From Frateuria soli (GTDB taxonomy: Bacteria > Pseudomonadota > Gammaproteobacteria > Xanthomonadales > Rhodanobacteraceae): DNA of 64,000 bases. Numbering within the stretch: the first letter of the stretch is position 1; every line of letters begins with the position of its first letter. The stretch is from positions 2,998,501 to 3,062,500 of the forward strand of contig NZ_CP088252.1 in assembly GCF_021117385.1 (NCBI RefSeq). The letters run 5' to 3'. Positions 33,098 to 43,494 of the stretch are shown here, piece by piece. Both the position numbers and the translations under genes were made by a program. Under the pieces are notes generated by a model that was given only the letters and a program-made list of their open reading frames with translations, made no database searches and was not told where the DNA came from.

Positions 33098-34678
33098 TCA
33101 GCGACAACTGACCCCGACCGCACCGAAGGCGGCCTCGACGTCGGTCTGCGGGTAACCACGATCGGTCGCCGCCTGCTCGACGCCGCAGGCGCCCGAGTCG
33201 AACGTTTCATCCGCATGCCAGTACAGCGCGTTGGCGTCGTGGAACACCTCGAACGCCGTGCGCGTGTTCCATCCGGCGGTCCTGGCCAGGGTGCAGAACG
33301 CGCGGTTGTAGACGCCGCTGGAGTAATGCACGTCCAGCCTGTCGTTGTACTGGCTGGCGTTGTCGATCGAGGAGCCGTCGTTGCTCGGCGTGCACATGTC
33401 GCGCAGCGCCGCCATGCCCAGCAGCGGCACGGTGTCGGGCTTGACGATCTCGCCGCCGGTCATGAAATCGTTGCTGCCGCGGTCGAAGTACTTCGCCGCT
33501 TCGCCGGCCATGTCCGAGAACGCCTCGTTCATGCCGCCGGACTGTCCGACGTACTCCAGGCCCGAATGCTGCTCGGTGAAGCCGTGGCTGATCTCATGCC
33601 CGGTGATGTCGAGCACCACGAACGGGTAGAAATACCGGTCGCCATCGCCGAACACCATTTCGGAGCCGTCCCAGAACGCATTCTCGTAGTTGGCGCCGTA
33701 ATGCACCCACATGTGCAGCTGCATCGGGCTGCCATCGCCATTCTTCAAAGGCGGAGCGCCGAACCAGTTGCTGTACATGTCGTAGACCACGCCACCGAAA
33801 TGGTGCGCGTCGTTGATCGCCGAATAGGCGCCATTGATCTCGTCGCCCATACTGGTCCAGCCGGCCGGGTTGGTGCCGGCGCAGCCGAACGACCAGAGCG
33901 TCACGCGCTGGCCGCCGGCCACGTTGTAGGTGGCGACCTTGTCGTTCTGGAGATAGCAGGTGCTGCCGATGCGCGTGGCGCTGAGCAGCTCGCGGCCGGC
34001 GCCGGAGCCGTCGTAGTGGTACAGGCCGATCAGGTCGTTGCCGCCCGGACCGTTGGCGTCGACCGCGGTCGGGGTGCCGGTGCCCGGCGCGCGGCGACCG
34101 GTGGTCAGTCCGTCCCAGTGGCGCAGCACCTCGCCGGTGTCGGCGTCGACGATCGCGGTCGGGCGGGAGATGCGTCCGTTGGACGTCACCAGATACGAGG
34201 TGCGGTAGGCCAGCCGGGCGTTGCCCTTGGCCTGCGGGTAGACGAACAGCTCGCTGCGGACGTTGCTCACGGCTAGTGCGTGCTGGCCAAGCTTGCCCTG
34301 CAGGGCGGCCTGCGCCTGCGCACCGTCGAGTCGCGGACGCACGGAATGCAGCTGGCCGGCCAGGCTGGCCTCGGCTTCGCCGAGGGCGCTCACCACGTTG
34401 CCGCGGGCATCGCGTTCGACGACCAGGCTGCGTCCGTATACCGGCACTCCCTGGAAGGTCTGCCATTCACGGGTCTTGACGGTGCCGCGCACCGTTCTGG
34501 CGCGCGCACCGGCGACGAAGGTGCTGCCCTGGCCCAGGCCCAGGCGATTGGCCAGCGTAGCCGGCGCGAGTTGGCCGAGGTGCCCGGCACGGATATGGAC
34601 CGGCGTGGCGGCGCACAATGAAACCGACGCACACCCCAGCGCGGCGAGCATGGCGCCGACGAGCTTCTTCTGGAACAT
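33098..34678 (-). CDS. secreted M4 family (thermolysin-like) metalloprotease
   Basis: This 526-residue pre-pro-protease has a signal peptide (LVGAMLAALGCASVSLCAAT), an FTP/PepSY-type propeptide (about 25-190, with TREWQTFQGVPVYGRSLVV and ADTGEVLRHWDG) and an M4 catalytic domain. Zinc ligands are His361 and His365 in HEISH and Glu385 in GGMNEAFSD; the catalytic base is Glu362. A later DVHYSSGVYNRAF carries the usual substrate-binding His. No C-terminal PPC domain follows, so the mature enzyme is compact (about 33-36 kDa). Position next to the type II system suggests it is a substrate. GGGGGAAG precedes the ATG. Confidence 0.94.
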   Translation of the reverse strand: MFQKKLVGAMLAALGCASVSLCAATPVHIRAGHLGQLAPATLANRLGLGQGSTFVAGARARTVRGTVKTREWQTFQGVPVYGRSLVVERDARGNVVSALGEAEASLAGQLHSVRPRLDGAQAQAALQGKLGQHALAVSNVRSELFVYPQAKGNARLAYRTSYLVTSNGRISRPTAIVDADTGEVLRHWDGLTTGRRAPGTGTPTAVDANGPGGNDLIGLYHYDGSGAGRELLSATRIGSTCYLQNDKVATYNVAGGQRVTLWSFGCAGTNPAGWTSMGDEINGAYSAINDAHHFGGVVYDMYSNWFGAPPLKNGDGSPMQLHMWVHYGANYENAFWDGSEMVFGDGDRYFYPFVVLDITGHEISHGFTEQHSGLEYVGQSGGMNEAFSDMAGEAAKYFDRGSNDFMTGGEIVKPDTVPLLGMAALRDMCTPSNDGSSIDNASQYNDRLDVHYSSGVYNRAFCTLARTAGWNTRTAFEVFHDANALYWHADETFDSGACGVEQAATDRGYPQTDVEAAFGAVGVSCR

Positions 34679-34731
34679 TTCTTCCCCCTGCGGACGGTGG
34701 CCCCGGCTTGCGCGCGAAGGGCCCGGATAAC

Positions 34732-34792
34732 GTCGTCATAATCCAAAAATGACGACTGCGTCACACTATGGAGGCTTGACAGGTAGCGTCAA
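34732..34792 (-). promoter_or_regulatory. promoter region of the M4 protease gene with two inverted repeats
   Basis: In 61 bases there are two perfect inverted repeats: GTCGTCAT-N9-ATGACGAC (34732-34756) and TTGAC-N7-GTCAA (34776-34792). On the minus strand TTGACG (part of the second repeat) is followed 18 bases later by TAGTGT, a promoter-like pair. The first repeat would then lie downstream of the start site, like a repressor operator. The region is clearly more AT-rich than its surroundings. Confidence 0.4.
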
Positions 34793-34920
34793 CCGCGAAA
34801 TTTTCCAAGAGCCTTCGTGACGCGCTTCTGCTATCACTGGACAGTTTTGCCACTTGCAGCCAATCACGGCGGCACGCGCTGGCGGGCCGCCGTGTCCCGG
34901 AAAAGGGCTGCGGGCGTGCA

Positions 34921-34945
34921 GGCCGGCGGCGCGCAGCCGCCGGCC
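34921..34945 (-). terminator. stem-loop after the S8 protease gene
   Basis: GGCCGGCGG and CCGCCGGCC pair across a seven-base loop, immediately past the S8 protease stop on the minus strand. A TTTT run occurs only 20 bases further, so termination strength is doubtful. Confidence 0.45.
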
Positions 34946-34952
34946 CCGTTGC

Positions 34953-36908
34953 TCAGCGCAAAACGGTGTATTTGCCCACCAGGTTCACGCCGCTGTAGTC
35001 GGTCCGCCCCACCAGGGTGACGAACCAGCGGCCAGCGGCCGGGTGATCGAGGACGACCGACTCGCCCGTGCCTGCGTGGGCGGAGCGGCAGTGGTAATCG
35101 TCCGCCGTGGCGGGGACGCCCGGGTTCACGTAGAGGGTGATGTCGCCGCTGCCGTCGCTCGTGCGCAGGCTCAGCTTGCCGGCACCTTCCGGCACGTCGA
35201 TGCGGTACACCGTGCGGCTGCCCTTCGCGCCGGACAGGTTCGACAGCGCCACGCCGTTGCCCAGCAACGTCGCCTGGCTGGTCGACCCACCACCGGCGAT
35301 GGCCATGCTCACCGCCGCGTGGGCGTCCAGGATGCCCGCACCGATGCGGTGATCGGGTACCACCCTGGGCGTGACGGCGGTGCGCCGGAGGATGTCCAGC
35401 ACCGCCGCGGGCGACAGTGGCTTGAGGCCGCGCGCCAGCCGCGCGCCCTGCATCAGCGCCACCGTGCCGCTGACGTGCGGGGTCGCCTGCGAGGTACCCG
35501 CGTAACCGGCATAGCTGGTGTCGTCGGCCACCGGCTTGGTGGTGCCGCTGTTGATCGCCTGCCAGACGAAACCGTCGGTCACCTGCTCGCCGCTGCTGCG
35601 GTCGCCCTTGTAGATGCCGCCGCCCGGTGCGGCCAGGTCGATCGTGCGGCCGTAGTTGGAGTAGTACGCGCGACGGCTGGTGATGCCGGTGGCGGCCACC
35701 GTGATGGTGCCGGGACAGCTGGCGGGCGAGAAGTTCTTCGCGTTGTCGCTGTCGTTGCCCGCCGCGACCACCACCACTGCGCCGCGCTTGTTGGCAAAGG
35801 CGATCGCCTGCCCCATCGGATCGTCCGCGGTGCACTGGCCGTAGCCGCCCAGGCTGAGGTTGATCACCTGCGCCGGATGGGTGTTGTCCGGCACGCCGGC
35901 GACGTGGCCGCCGGCGGCCCAGACGATCGCGTCGCTGATATCGCTGTCGTAGCCGCCGCAGTGGCCGAGCACGCGGATCGGCAGCACGCGCGCGCGGTAG
36001 GCGATGCCGGCCAGGCCGATGCCGTTGTCGGTGCGCTCTGCGCCGACCGTGCTGGCCACGTGGGTGCCGTGCCAGGAGCTGGGCTGCGGCGGGTAGAACG
36101 CGTCCGTGCACATCGACTTCCACGGCTGGGTCGTGGTCCAGTCGCCGGGGTCCCAGCCGCCAGGGATGCGGCCATCGGTCTTGCGTCCGGACAGGAGCGC
36201 GTCGGTGATGAAATCGTAGCCGGCGCCGGCCAGCCTGGTGTTGACGTCCACGTGCGTGGTGATGCCGGTATCCAGCACCGCGATCACGATGCCTTTGCCG
36301 TCGGCCAGATCCCAGGCGGCATTGACGTGGGCGCCGCCGTAGTTGCGGTCGCCGAACGCGGTGGCGTGGCCGCTGGGTGCCTTCAGGTCCCACTGGTACT
36401 GGGGGAACTGGCTGTCCGTGGGCCGGAACGCATCCGGGCGGAGCGAGGCCGGCGCGGCGATGTCGCGCACGGGATGGCGCAGCACGTCCGGTGCAACGTG
36501 CAGCACCGCCGGGTCGCTGGCGATCTGCGTCATCAGCGCGGCGGCCTCGTCCCGGTCGAGCTTGCGCGAGGTGCGCAGCACGTCGGCGCCGACCGCCAGT
36601 CGTCGCCCGTAACTCGCCTGCACGGGTGCCTGCAGGGTGCCCTGCGGGCCGAGCCTGGCGCGCATCAGGCCTGCACGCGCGATCGCCGCGCCCATGCTCT
36701 GCCGCATCAGCGACGGGTTGGCCCGCTCGGCGGTGCCGGCTCGCCAGGTCACGATGAAGCGGTCGTACTGGCCGCCGCGCTTGAGCGAGCTGGTGTTGTA
36801 GTGGGTGCCGCCCAGTCCGCCGGCGGTGCTGCCGGCGTGCGCCGCCATGGAAAAGGCAAAGGCCATGGAAGCGCCGAGCAGCGCTCCGATCCGCATACGA
36901 TGTGTCAT
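34953..36908 (-). CDS. secreted S8 family subtilisin-like serine protease with PPC domain
   Basis: This 651-residue extracellular protease starts at 36908 (MTHRMRIGALLGASMAFAFSMAAHAG signal peptide); the longer open frame upstream is not used. An I9-like propeptide (about 40-150) precedes the catalytic domain. The triad is Asp213 in AVLDTGI, His280 in HGTHVAS and Ser473 in GTSQATP; the oxyanion Asn is in VVAAGNDSDN. The C-terminal 110 residues form a pre-peptidase C-terminal (PPC) beta-sandwich (SGDITLYVNPGVPATADDYH, GRWFVTLVGRTDYSGV). Xanthomonad proteases of this design are exported by the type II system. Two stem-loops occur in the leader. Confidence 0.95.
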   Translation of the reverse strand: MTHRMRIGALLGASMAFAFSMAAHAGSTAGGLGGTHYNTSSLKRGGQYDRFIVTWRAGTAERANPSLMRQSMGAAIARAGLMRARLGPQGTLQAPVQASYGRRLAVGADVLRTSRKLDRDEAAALMTQIASDPAVLHVAPDVLRHPVRDIAAPASLRPDAFRPTDSQFPQYQWDLKAPSGHATAFGDRNYGGAHVNAAWDLADGKGIVIAVLDTGITTHVDVNTRLAGAGYDFITDALLSGRKTDGRIPGGWDPGDWTTTQPWKSMCTDAFYPPQPSSWHGTHVASTVGAERTDNGIGLAGIAYRARVLPIRVLGHCGGYDSDISDAIVWAAGGHVAGVPDNTHPAQVINLSLGGYGQCTADDPMGQAIAFANKRGAVVVVAAGNDSDNAKNFSPASCPGTITVAATGITSRRAYYSNYGRTIDLAAPGGGIYKGDRSSGEQVTDGFVWQAINSGTTKPVADDTSYAGYAGTSQATPHVSGTVALMQGARLARGLKPLSPAAVLDILRRTAVTPRVVPDHRIGAGILDAHAAVSMAIAGGGSTSQATLLGNGVALSNLSGAKGSRTVYRIDVPEGAGKLSLRTSDGSGDITLYVNPGVPATADDYHCRSAHAGTGESVVLDHPAAGRWFVTLVGRTDYSGVNLVGKYTVLR

Positions 36909-36932
36909 GAAGTGATTCCCCGGTTTTGAGCA

Positions 36933-36983
36933 CCCGCCGCCTTGCACGGCGGGAAATACTGCACGGGGTCCACAGACCCCGGT
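36933..36983 (-). promoter_or_regulatory. two stem-loops in the leader of the S8 protease gene
   Basis: CCCGCCG/CGGCGGG (36933-36953) lies about 25 bases before the ATG on the minus strand; CGGGGTC/GACCCCG (about 36964-36982) lies just upstream of it. Together they form tandem hairpins in the presumed 5' leader. No known riboswitch family is recognised. Confidence 0.3.
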
Positions 36984-37182
36984 TCCGTCGACGATGGCTG
37001 CGCTGGACGCTTCCTGCCGGCTGTCGCGTGACTGCATCACCCACGCCCCCGTTGCTTCCGTGCCGTCGTCGGCCTGCACGCTAGGTGTTCGTTTGTCGCC
37101 TTCGTGTGACAGCGGGCTGGACGGGCAGGCCGCTTGCCAATCGGGCCTGCTCTGCAACAATGCGCGCTTTTGCGGGCATGCC

Positions 37183-37968
37183 ATGCAGCTGGTCGACATC
37201 GGCGCCAATCTCACCCACGAGTCCTTCCGCCACGACCTCGCCGGCGTGCTTGCACGGGCGGTGGAACACGGCGTCACGCGGATGGTGGTGACCGGCGCCT
37301 CGCGCGACGGCAGCGAGCAGGCGCGGGACCTTGCACAGGCGCATCCGGGCATGCTGTGGGCAACCGCAGGGGTGCATCCACACCACGCGATCGACTACGA
37401 CGAGGCCACCGGCGCGCGCCTGCGCGAACTGGCCCGGCTGCCCGAGGTCTGCGCGGTCGGCGAGACGGGGCTGGACTACCACCGCAACTACTCGCCGCGC
37501 GACGTGCAGTTGCGCGTGTTCGAGCAGCAGCTGGCCATCGCGGCGGAACTGGGCAAGCCGCTGTTCCTGCACCAGCGCGACGCGCACGCGGATTTCCTGG
37601 CCCTGCTCAGGCGCTATCGCGATCGCGTGCCTGCCGCGGTGGTGCACTGCTTCACCGACACCCGTGAAGCGCTGCACGACTATCTCGCGCTGGACTGCCA
37701 CATCGGCATCACCGGCTGGATCTGCGACGAGCGGCGCGGCACGCATCTGCGCGAATTCGTACGCGAGATTCCCGCCGACCGGCTGATGCTGGAAACCGAC
37801 GCACCCTACCTGCTGCCACGCACCGTGCGCCCGCAACCGGGCCACCGGCGCAACGAGCCGATGTACCTCGGGCACATCTGCGAGGAAGTGGCGCGCGATC
37901 GCGGGGAGCCGGTGGAAGTGACCGCGGCCAACAGCACGGCGGCGGCGGCGGCGTTCTTCGGCCTGTAG
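37183..37968 (+). CDS. tatD: TatD family metal-dependent deoxyribonuclease
   Basis: This 261-residue TIM-barrel protein matches E. coli TatD itself rather than YcfH or YjjV: the usual HxH start motif is replaced by DIGANLTHESF, and it shares AGVHPHHA, VGETGLDYHRNYS, FLHQRDAHADF, HCFTDTREAL, ITGWICDERRGTHLRE and ETDAPYLLPR. TatD is a 3'-5' exonuclease with a role in DNA repair and degradation. The ATG at 37183 is chosen to match the family; the open frame further upstream is not coding. TTGCCA (37134-37139) and AACAAT (37156-37161) form a likely promoter with a short leader. Confidence 0.93.
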   Translation: MQLVDIGANLTHESFRHDLAGVLARAVEHGVTRMVVTGASRDGSEQARDLAQAHPGMLWATAGVHPHHAIDYDEATGARLRELARLPEVCAVGETGLDYHRNYSPRDVQLRVFEQQLAIAAELGKPLFLHQRDAHADFLALLRRYRDRVPAAVVHCFTDTREALHDYLALDCHIGITGWICDERRGTHLREFVREIPADRLMLETDAPYLLPRTVRPQPGHRRNEPMYLGHICEEVARDRGEPVEVTAANSTAAAAAFFGL

Positions 37969-38170
37969 CGGGCGTCTTGCTCGCTACGGCGGCAAAGGCT
38001 TCGCTGTAACCGCCTCTTTCCTGCGCTCCCCGATGTGAGATAGGGGGCCAGGTCCCGCCTCGCCTTGCCTGGTCGGCCGCTTGCTCCTGGAGGAGCTGCC
38101 ACCCCTATACCGCCGCGCGCGGGAGCTGAGGCAAGAGGACTCGCAGGCCTGTGTGCGCGGGCGCCGCTAT

Positions 38171-38236
38171 GGCTCCCTCTCCCCTCCGGGGAGAGGGAGC
38201 ATCACCCCGCTCGCTTTCCCTAGGGAAAGCGAGCGG
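38171..38236. repeat. two adjacent palindromes between convergent genes
   Basis: A CTCCC-type palindrome (GCTCCCTCTCCCC / GGGGAGAGGGAGC, 38172-38200) is followed by a second, perfect 30-base palindrome (CCGCTCGCTTTCCC / GGGAAAGCGAGCGG, 38207-38236). They sit between the convergent tatD and methyltransferase genes and probably serve as a bidirectional terminator. Confidence 0.65.
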
Positions 38237-38244
38237 AAGCCTGG

Positions 38245-38991
38245 TCAAAGACGGCTTACGCGAGTGAAGAACGGCCAGCGCACGGTACGCACCCGGTCGG
38301 ACTCGCCCCAGGCCTGCGCAAGCGCAGGTGCCGCCGCTTCCACCGGGTCGACGCCCACGCGCTCCAGATGCCGCTGCGTGGCCGACCAGGAACGCAGGTA
38401 GGCGAGGAACTGCGCAAGATTCCAGTGCGCCTGCATCGCAAAGCTCGGCGTGGCGACCGGCTCGAACGGAAACGGCAAGCCGCGGTAGCCCTCGTCCACC
38501 AGCGCCCGCTCGGGCGGCCAGTCGCCGCCGAGCGTCTCGGCGTACAGCTGCCACTCGACCGCATCCACTGCTCGATCGACGCTGCAGTTGCCGTAGCCGC
38601 AAATCGCCAGCAGCGCCCCCGGCCGGGCCACCCGGCGCACTTCCGCGTGGAAGGCGGCCAGGTCGAACCAGTGCAGTGCCTGCGACACGCTGACCAGGCT
38701 CACGCTGCCTGCCGCCAGGCTGCTGTGCTCAGCCGGCTCCACGCGGTATTCGATGGCCGGGTGCGCGCCGGCCTGCTCGATCTGCGTGGTGCTGGGGTCG
38801 GTCGCCACCACCCGTTCGAAGTGCGCGGCCAGGCCCTGGCTGGCCTGGCCGTTGCCGCAGCCGGCATCCCAGGCGAGCGCGGTGTCCGGGGCCTGGCCGG
38901 CGAGCCAGTCAAACCAGTCGGCGGGCGGTAGCGGCCGTGCATCGCGGTAGAGGGCGGCGTGCCCGGAAAAATGGTCTTTGAAGGTAGCCAT
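38245..38991 (-). CDS. class I SAM-dependent methyltransferase
   Basis: This 248-residue cytoplasmic protein is a methyltransferase of the type 11 family. It starts at 38991 (MATFKDHFSGHAALYRDARP). SAM-binding motif I is AWDAGCGNGQASQGLA (near residue 42-50), followed by ATDPSTTQIEQA (motif II) and VSQALHWFDLAAF (post-motif). The FSGHAALYRDARP start and HWF motif are typical of a group often annotated as trans-aconitate-like or ubiquinone/menaquinone-type methyltransferases; the substrate is unknown. Separated from rluE by a stem-loop. Confidence 0.88.
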   Translation of the reverse strand: MATFKDHFSGHAALYRDARPLPPADWFDWLAGQAPDTALAWDAGCGNGQASQGLAAHFERVVATDPSTTQIEQAGAHPAIEYRVEPAEHSSLAAGSVSLVSVSQALHWFDLAAFHAEVRRVARPGALLAICGYGNCSVDRAVDAVEWQLYAETLGGDWPPERALVDEGYRGLPFPFEPVATPSFAMQAHWNLAQFLAYLRSWSATQRHLERVGVDPVEAAAPALAQAWGESDRVRTVRWPFFTRVSRL

Positions 38992-39008
38992 GAGCGGGGT
39001 CGTAGCGC

Positions 39009-39055
39009 GGGCTTCGGCCCACCGTCCGGGTGCCGGCACGGTGGGGCTGAAGCCC
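39009..39055. repeat. GGGCTTC inverted repeat (REP-like)
   Basis: GGGCTTCGGCCCACCGT and ACGGTGGGGCTGAAGCCC form a nearly perfect stem across 12 bases. It lies between the rluE stop and the methyltransferase start and may act as terminator or mRNA-stabilising element. Confidence 0.55.
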
Positions 39056-39058
39056 ACC

Positions 39059-39592
39059 CTACAGGAGCCGGCGGGTTTCACCCGGCGGCAGGCCGTCCAG
39101 CGCCCAGTCGCCGATGCGTACGCGGATCAGCCGCAGGGTGGGAAAGCCCACCGCCGCCGTCATCCGCCGCACCTGCCGGTTGCGCCCCTCTTGCAGGGTG
39201 ACCGTGAGCCAGCTGGTGGGGATCGCCTTGCGGAAGCGCACCGGCGGATCGCGCGGCCACAGCCAGTCCGGCTCCACGGCACGCTCGGCACCGGCCGGCA
39301 AGGTAGGGCCGTCGTTGAGCGTGACGCCACGGCGCAGCGCGGCGAGCGCCTCGTCGGTGATCGCACCGTCGACCTGCACCAGGTAGGTCTTGGGTTGCTT
39401 GTGGCGCGGATCGGTCAGGCGGTGCGCGAGGCGGCCGTCGTCGGTCAGCAGCAGCAGGCCCTCGCTGTCGTGGTCCAGCCGCCCGGCCGGATAGACGTCC
39501 TTCTCGCGCACGTAGCCGGCCAGCGTCGGCCGGCTGCCGTCACCGGAGAACTGGCACAGCACGCCATAGGGCTTGTTGAGCGCGAGCAGCAT
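39059..39592 (-). CDS. rluE: 23S rRNA pseudouridine synthase RluE
   Basis: This 177-residue enzyme of the RsuA/RluB/RluE family isomerises a uridine in 23S rRNA (U2457 in E. coli). It lacks the N-terminal S4 domain, like RluE. Motif I is [13 protein letters not shown], the catalytic Asp40 is in [15 protein letters not shown], and the C-terminal [23 protein letters not shown] region is typical. It lies three bases from the stop of the next gene upstream and may be cotranscribed with it. Confidence 0.92.
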   Translation of the reverse strand: MLLALNKPYGVLCQFSGDGSRPTLAGYVREKDVYPAGRLDHDSEGLLLLTDDGRLAHRLTDPRHKQPKTYLVQVDGAITDEALAALRRGVTLNDGPTLPAGAERAVEPDWLWPRDPPVRFRKAIPTSWLTVTLQEGRNRQVRRMTAAVGFPTLRLIRVRIGDWALDGLPPGETRRLL

Positions 39593-39595
39593 CGG

Positions 39596-40474
39596 TCACG
39601 GCGCGGAGGCCGCGCGCGCGGGCGCCTCCGGCTTCACGAAGCGCAGCGTCATGCGATCGGATTCACCGATCGCCAGGTACTTGTCCTTGTCCCGGTCGCC
39701 CAGCGCCAGCGTGGGCGGCAGCGTCCATACGCCCTTGGGATGGTCGTGGTCGTCCTTCGGGTTGGCGTTGATCTCGCTGCGGCCGTCCAGCACGAAGCCG
39801 GCGTCGGTGGCGAGCTTGACGACGTAATCCACCGGCAGGTAGCCGCTGCCCTTGACCTCCTCCAGCGCAGCGTCGGCATCGGCGCGGTGGTCCACCACGC
39901 CGAGCACGCCGCCGGGCTTGAGCACGGTGTAGAACGCCTTGAACATCGCCTGCGCGGTGCCGTCCATCGCCCAGTTGTGGACGTTGCGGAAGGTCAGCAC
40001 GCGATCGGCCGAGCCCGGGGGCCCAAGCACCGGCGCCCTGGGGTCGAAGGCAACGATCGCGGCCTTTCCGAACTGCGCCTGGTGGGCGGCGAAAAGCTTG
40101 CGCAGGGCGCTGTCGTCGCTACGCGCTTCGCTGTCGGCGGACGGCTGCTTTTCGGCGGCGATGTAATGGCCGTTGTCGTGCAGCAGCGGCGCCAGGATCT
40201 GCGCGTACCAGCCGCCGCCCGGAGTGATCTCGATCACCGTCTGGTCCGGGCGCAGCCCGAAGAAGGTGAGGGTTTCCTTCGGATGGCGGTAGGTGTCGCG
40301 CGCGCGCTGGTCGGCGGGGCGCCAGTCGCCGCCGACGACCCGGTCAAGCTGCGCGGCGGTGTAGTCGCCGGCGGAGGTCGGCGGTACGAGTGCGTCGGTG
40401 GGCTGGTCCTGCGCGACGGCCGGCAGGGCCAGCAGGGCAGCGGTACAGAAAGCGGAAAGCAGCAGGGTCTTCAT
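39596..40474 (-). CDS. exported SAM-dependent methyltransferase-like protein
   Basis: The 292-residue protein has a clear Sec signal peptide (LLLSAFCTAALLALPAVAQDQ, cut near residue 21) yet its mature part has a methyltransferase fold: VIEITPGGGWYAQILAPLL (motif I), FRNVHNWAMDG, and TVLKPGGVLGVVDHRA. It belongs to a group of predicted methyltransferases (COG4798) in proteobacteria. Export is puzzling because S-adenosylmethionine is not expected in the periplasm. It may bind another ligand or have lost methyl transfer. A short 36-base gap separates it from the NYN gene. Confidence 0.85.
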   Translation of the reverse strand: MKTLLLSAFCTAALLALPAVAQDQPTDALVPPTSAGDYTAAQLDRVVGGDWRPADQRARDTYRHPKETLTFFGLRPDQTVIEITPGGGWYAQILAPLLHDNGHYIAAEKQPSADSEARSDDSALRKLFAAHQAQFGKAAIVAFDPRAPVLGPPGSADRVLTFRNVHNWAMDGTAQAMFKAFYTVLKPGGVLGVVDHRADADAALEEVKGSGYLPVDYVVKLATDAGFVLDGRSEINANPKDDHDHPKGVWTLPPTLALGDRDKDKYLAIGESDRMTLRFVKPEAPARAASAP

Positions 40475-40510
40475 GGTGTCTCCTTACGGCCACGCGCGGG
40501 ATTGGATGCT

Positions 40511-41173
40511 TCAGAAGGGACGCGGGCAGACCGACTGCAATCCGTCGATGTGCTCGTGCAGGTCCGGGGCTATACCCTGCCACATCGGGTCGAGGATGAA
40601 GTCGATGCCCTCGTAGCGGGCGAGCTTGGCCGCCGGGATGAAATCCGCATCGCCGGCGACCAGGATGATCTGGTCGACCAGCTTCTTGTAGGTCAGCGCC
40701 GCGATGTCGATGCCGATCTTCATGTCCACCTGGGTCTGGCGCATGTCCGGCTCGAAATGCTCGTCGCCCAGATCCTCCCACGCCAGGCTGCCCTCGCGCA
40801 GCTGCTGGTAGGCATGGTGCCTGAGTTTCCATTCGCCGCGCTCGGCCAGGCGCCCGAGCCGCAGCGCCATCTTGCGCTGGCGCCGCAGCTGGTCGTGCAG
40901 CTCGCGACGGAACGCCGCCGCACCGGTGCGGGAGAAGTCCACCGCCTCGCCGCTGAGCGGGCGCACCAGCACCTTGTCCAGCGGCGGGCAGTCGTAGAAG
41001 AAGATCCGGTACAACTGCTCGCGCGGGCGATCGAGCGCCTTGAGGTGCTCCAGCGCCATGCCGAACACGGTCTTGGCCACGGTGCGCGCGTCATTGGCGT
41101 CGCGCTCGCCCCACACCTTGCGGTAGCGGGCAAGGAAGAAGGCGCCGTCGACGAGGATGGCGGTGCGCTGCAT
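40511..41173 (-). CDS. NYN domain (LabA/DUF88-like) protein, putative ribonuclease
   Basis: This 220-residue protein has a PIN-like NYN domain. Conserved acidic residues that would bind Mg2+ appear in AILVDGAFF (Asp9), VDMKIGIDIA (near 155) and LVAGDADFIPAAK (near 176). The region between includes RIFFYDCPPLD and an Arg-rich helix (ELHDQLRRQRKMALRLGRL). Relatives are predicted or shown to cut RNA, some involved in RNA turnover. It is first in a minus-strand run with the exported methyltransferase and rluE. Confidence 0.87.
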   Translation of the reverse strand: MQRTAILVDGAFFLARYRKVWGERDANDARTVAKTVFGMALEHLKALDRPREQLYRIFFYDCPPLDKVLVRPLSGEAVDFSRTGAAAFRRELHDQLRRQRKMALRLGRLAERGEWKLRHHAYQQLREGSLAWEDLGDEHFEPDMRQTQVDMKIGIDIAALTYKKLVDQIILVAGDADFIPAAKLARYEGIDFILDPMWQGIAPDLHEHIDGLQSVCPRPF

Positions 41174-41264
41174 GGGGATCCTTTGGGGAAGGCCTGGGAG
41201 GCGCGGGCATTCTAGCCGAGCGCCGGGCTCCGGGCCTTGCCCGCGGAGCGGGGTGGGCCCGGAC

Positions 41265-43362
<2,098 letters not shown>

Positions 43363-43399
43363 GAGGTTCGGCCCTCCGGGCGAAGCGACTTGAATTCTG

Positions 43400-43416
43400 C
43401 GCAAGGCTGGCTTGCG
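43400..43416. promoter_or_regulatory. putative LysR operator between divergent genes
   Basis: CGCAAG-N5-CTTGCG is a perfect palindrome, followed by the AT-rich GAATATATC that could serve as -10 region in either direction. Placement between the LysR GTG (43362) and the small ORF (43495) fits an autoregulatory divergent promoter. Confidence 0.45.
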
Positions 43417-43494
43417 AATATATCGCTTTTTGGCGCTCCGGGGCCGGCGTACCTTGAGCACACCCCAAGGCAACACCCCACACCGGAGGTTCCC

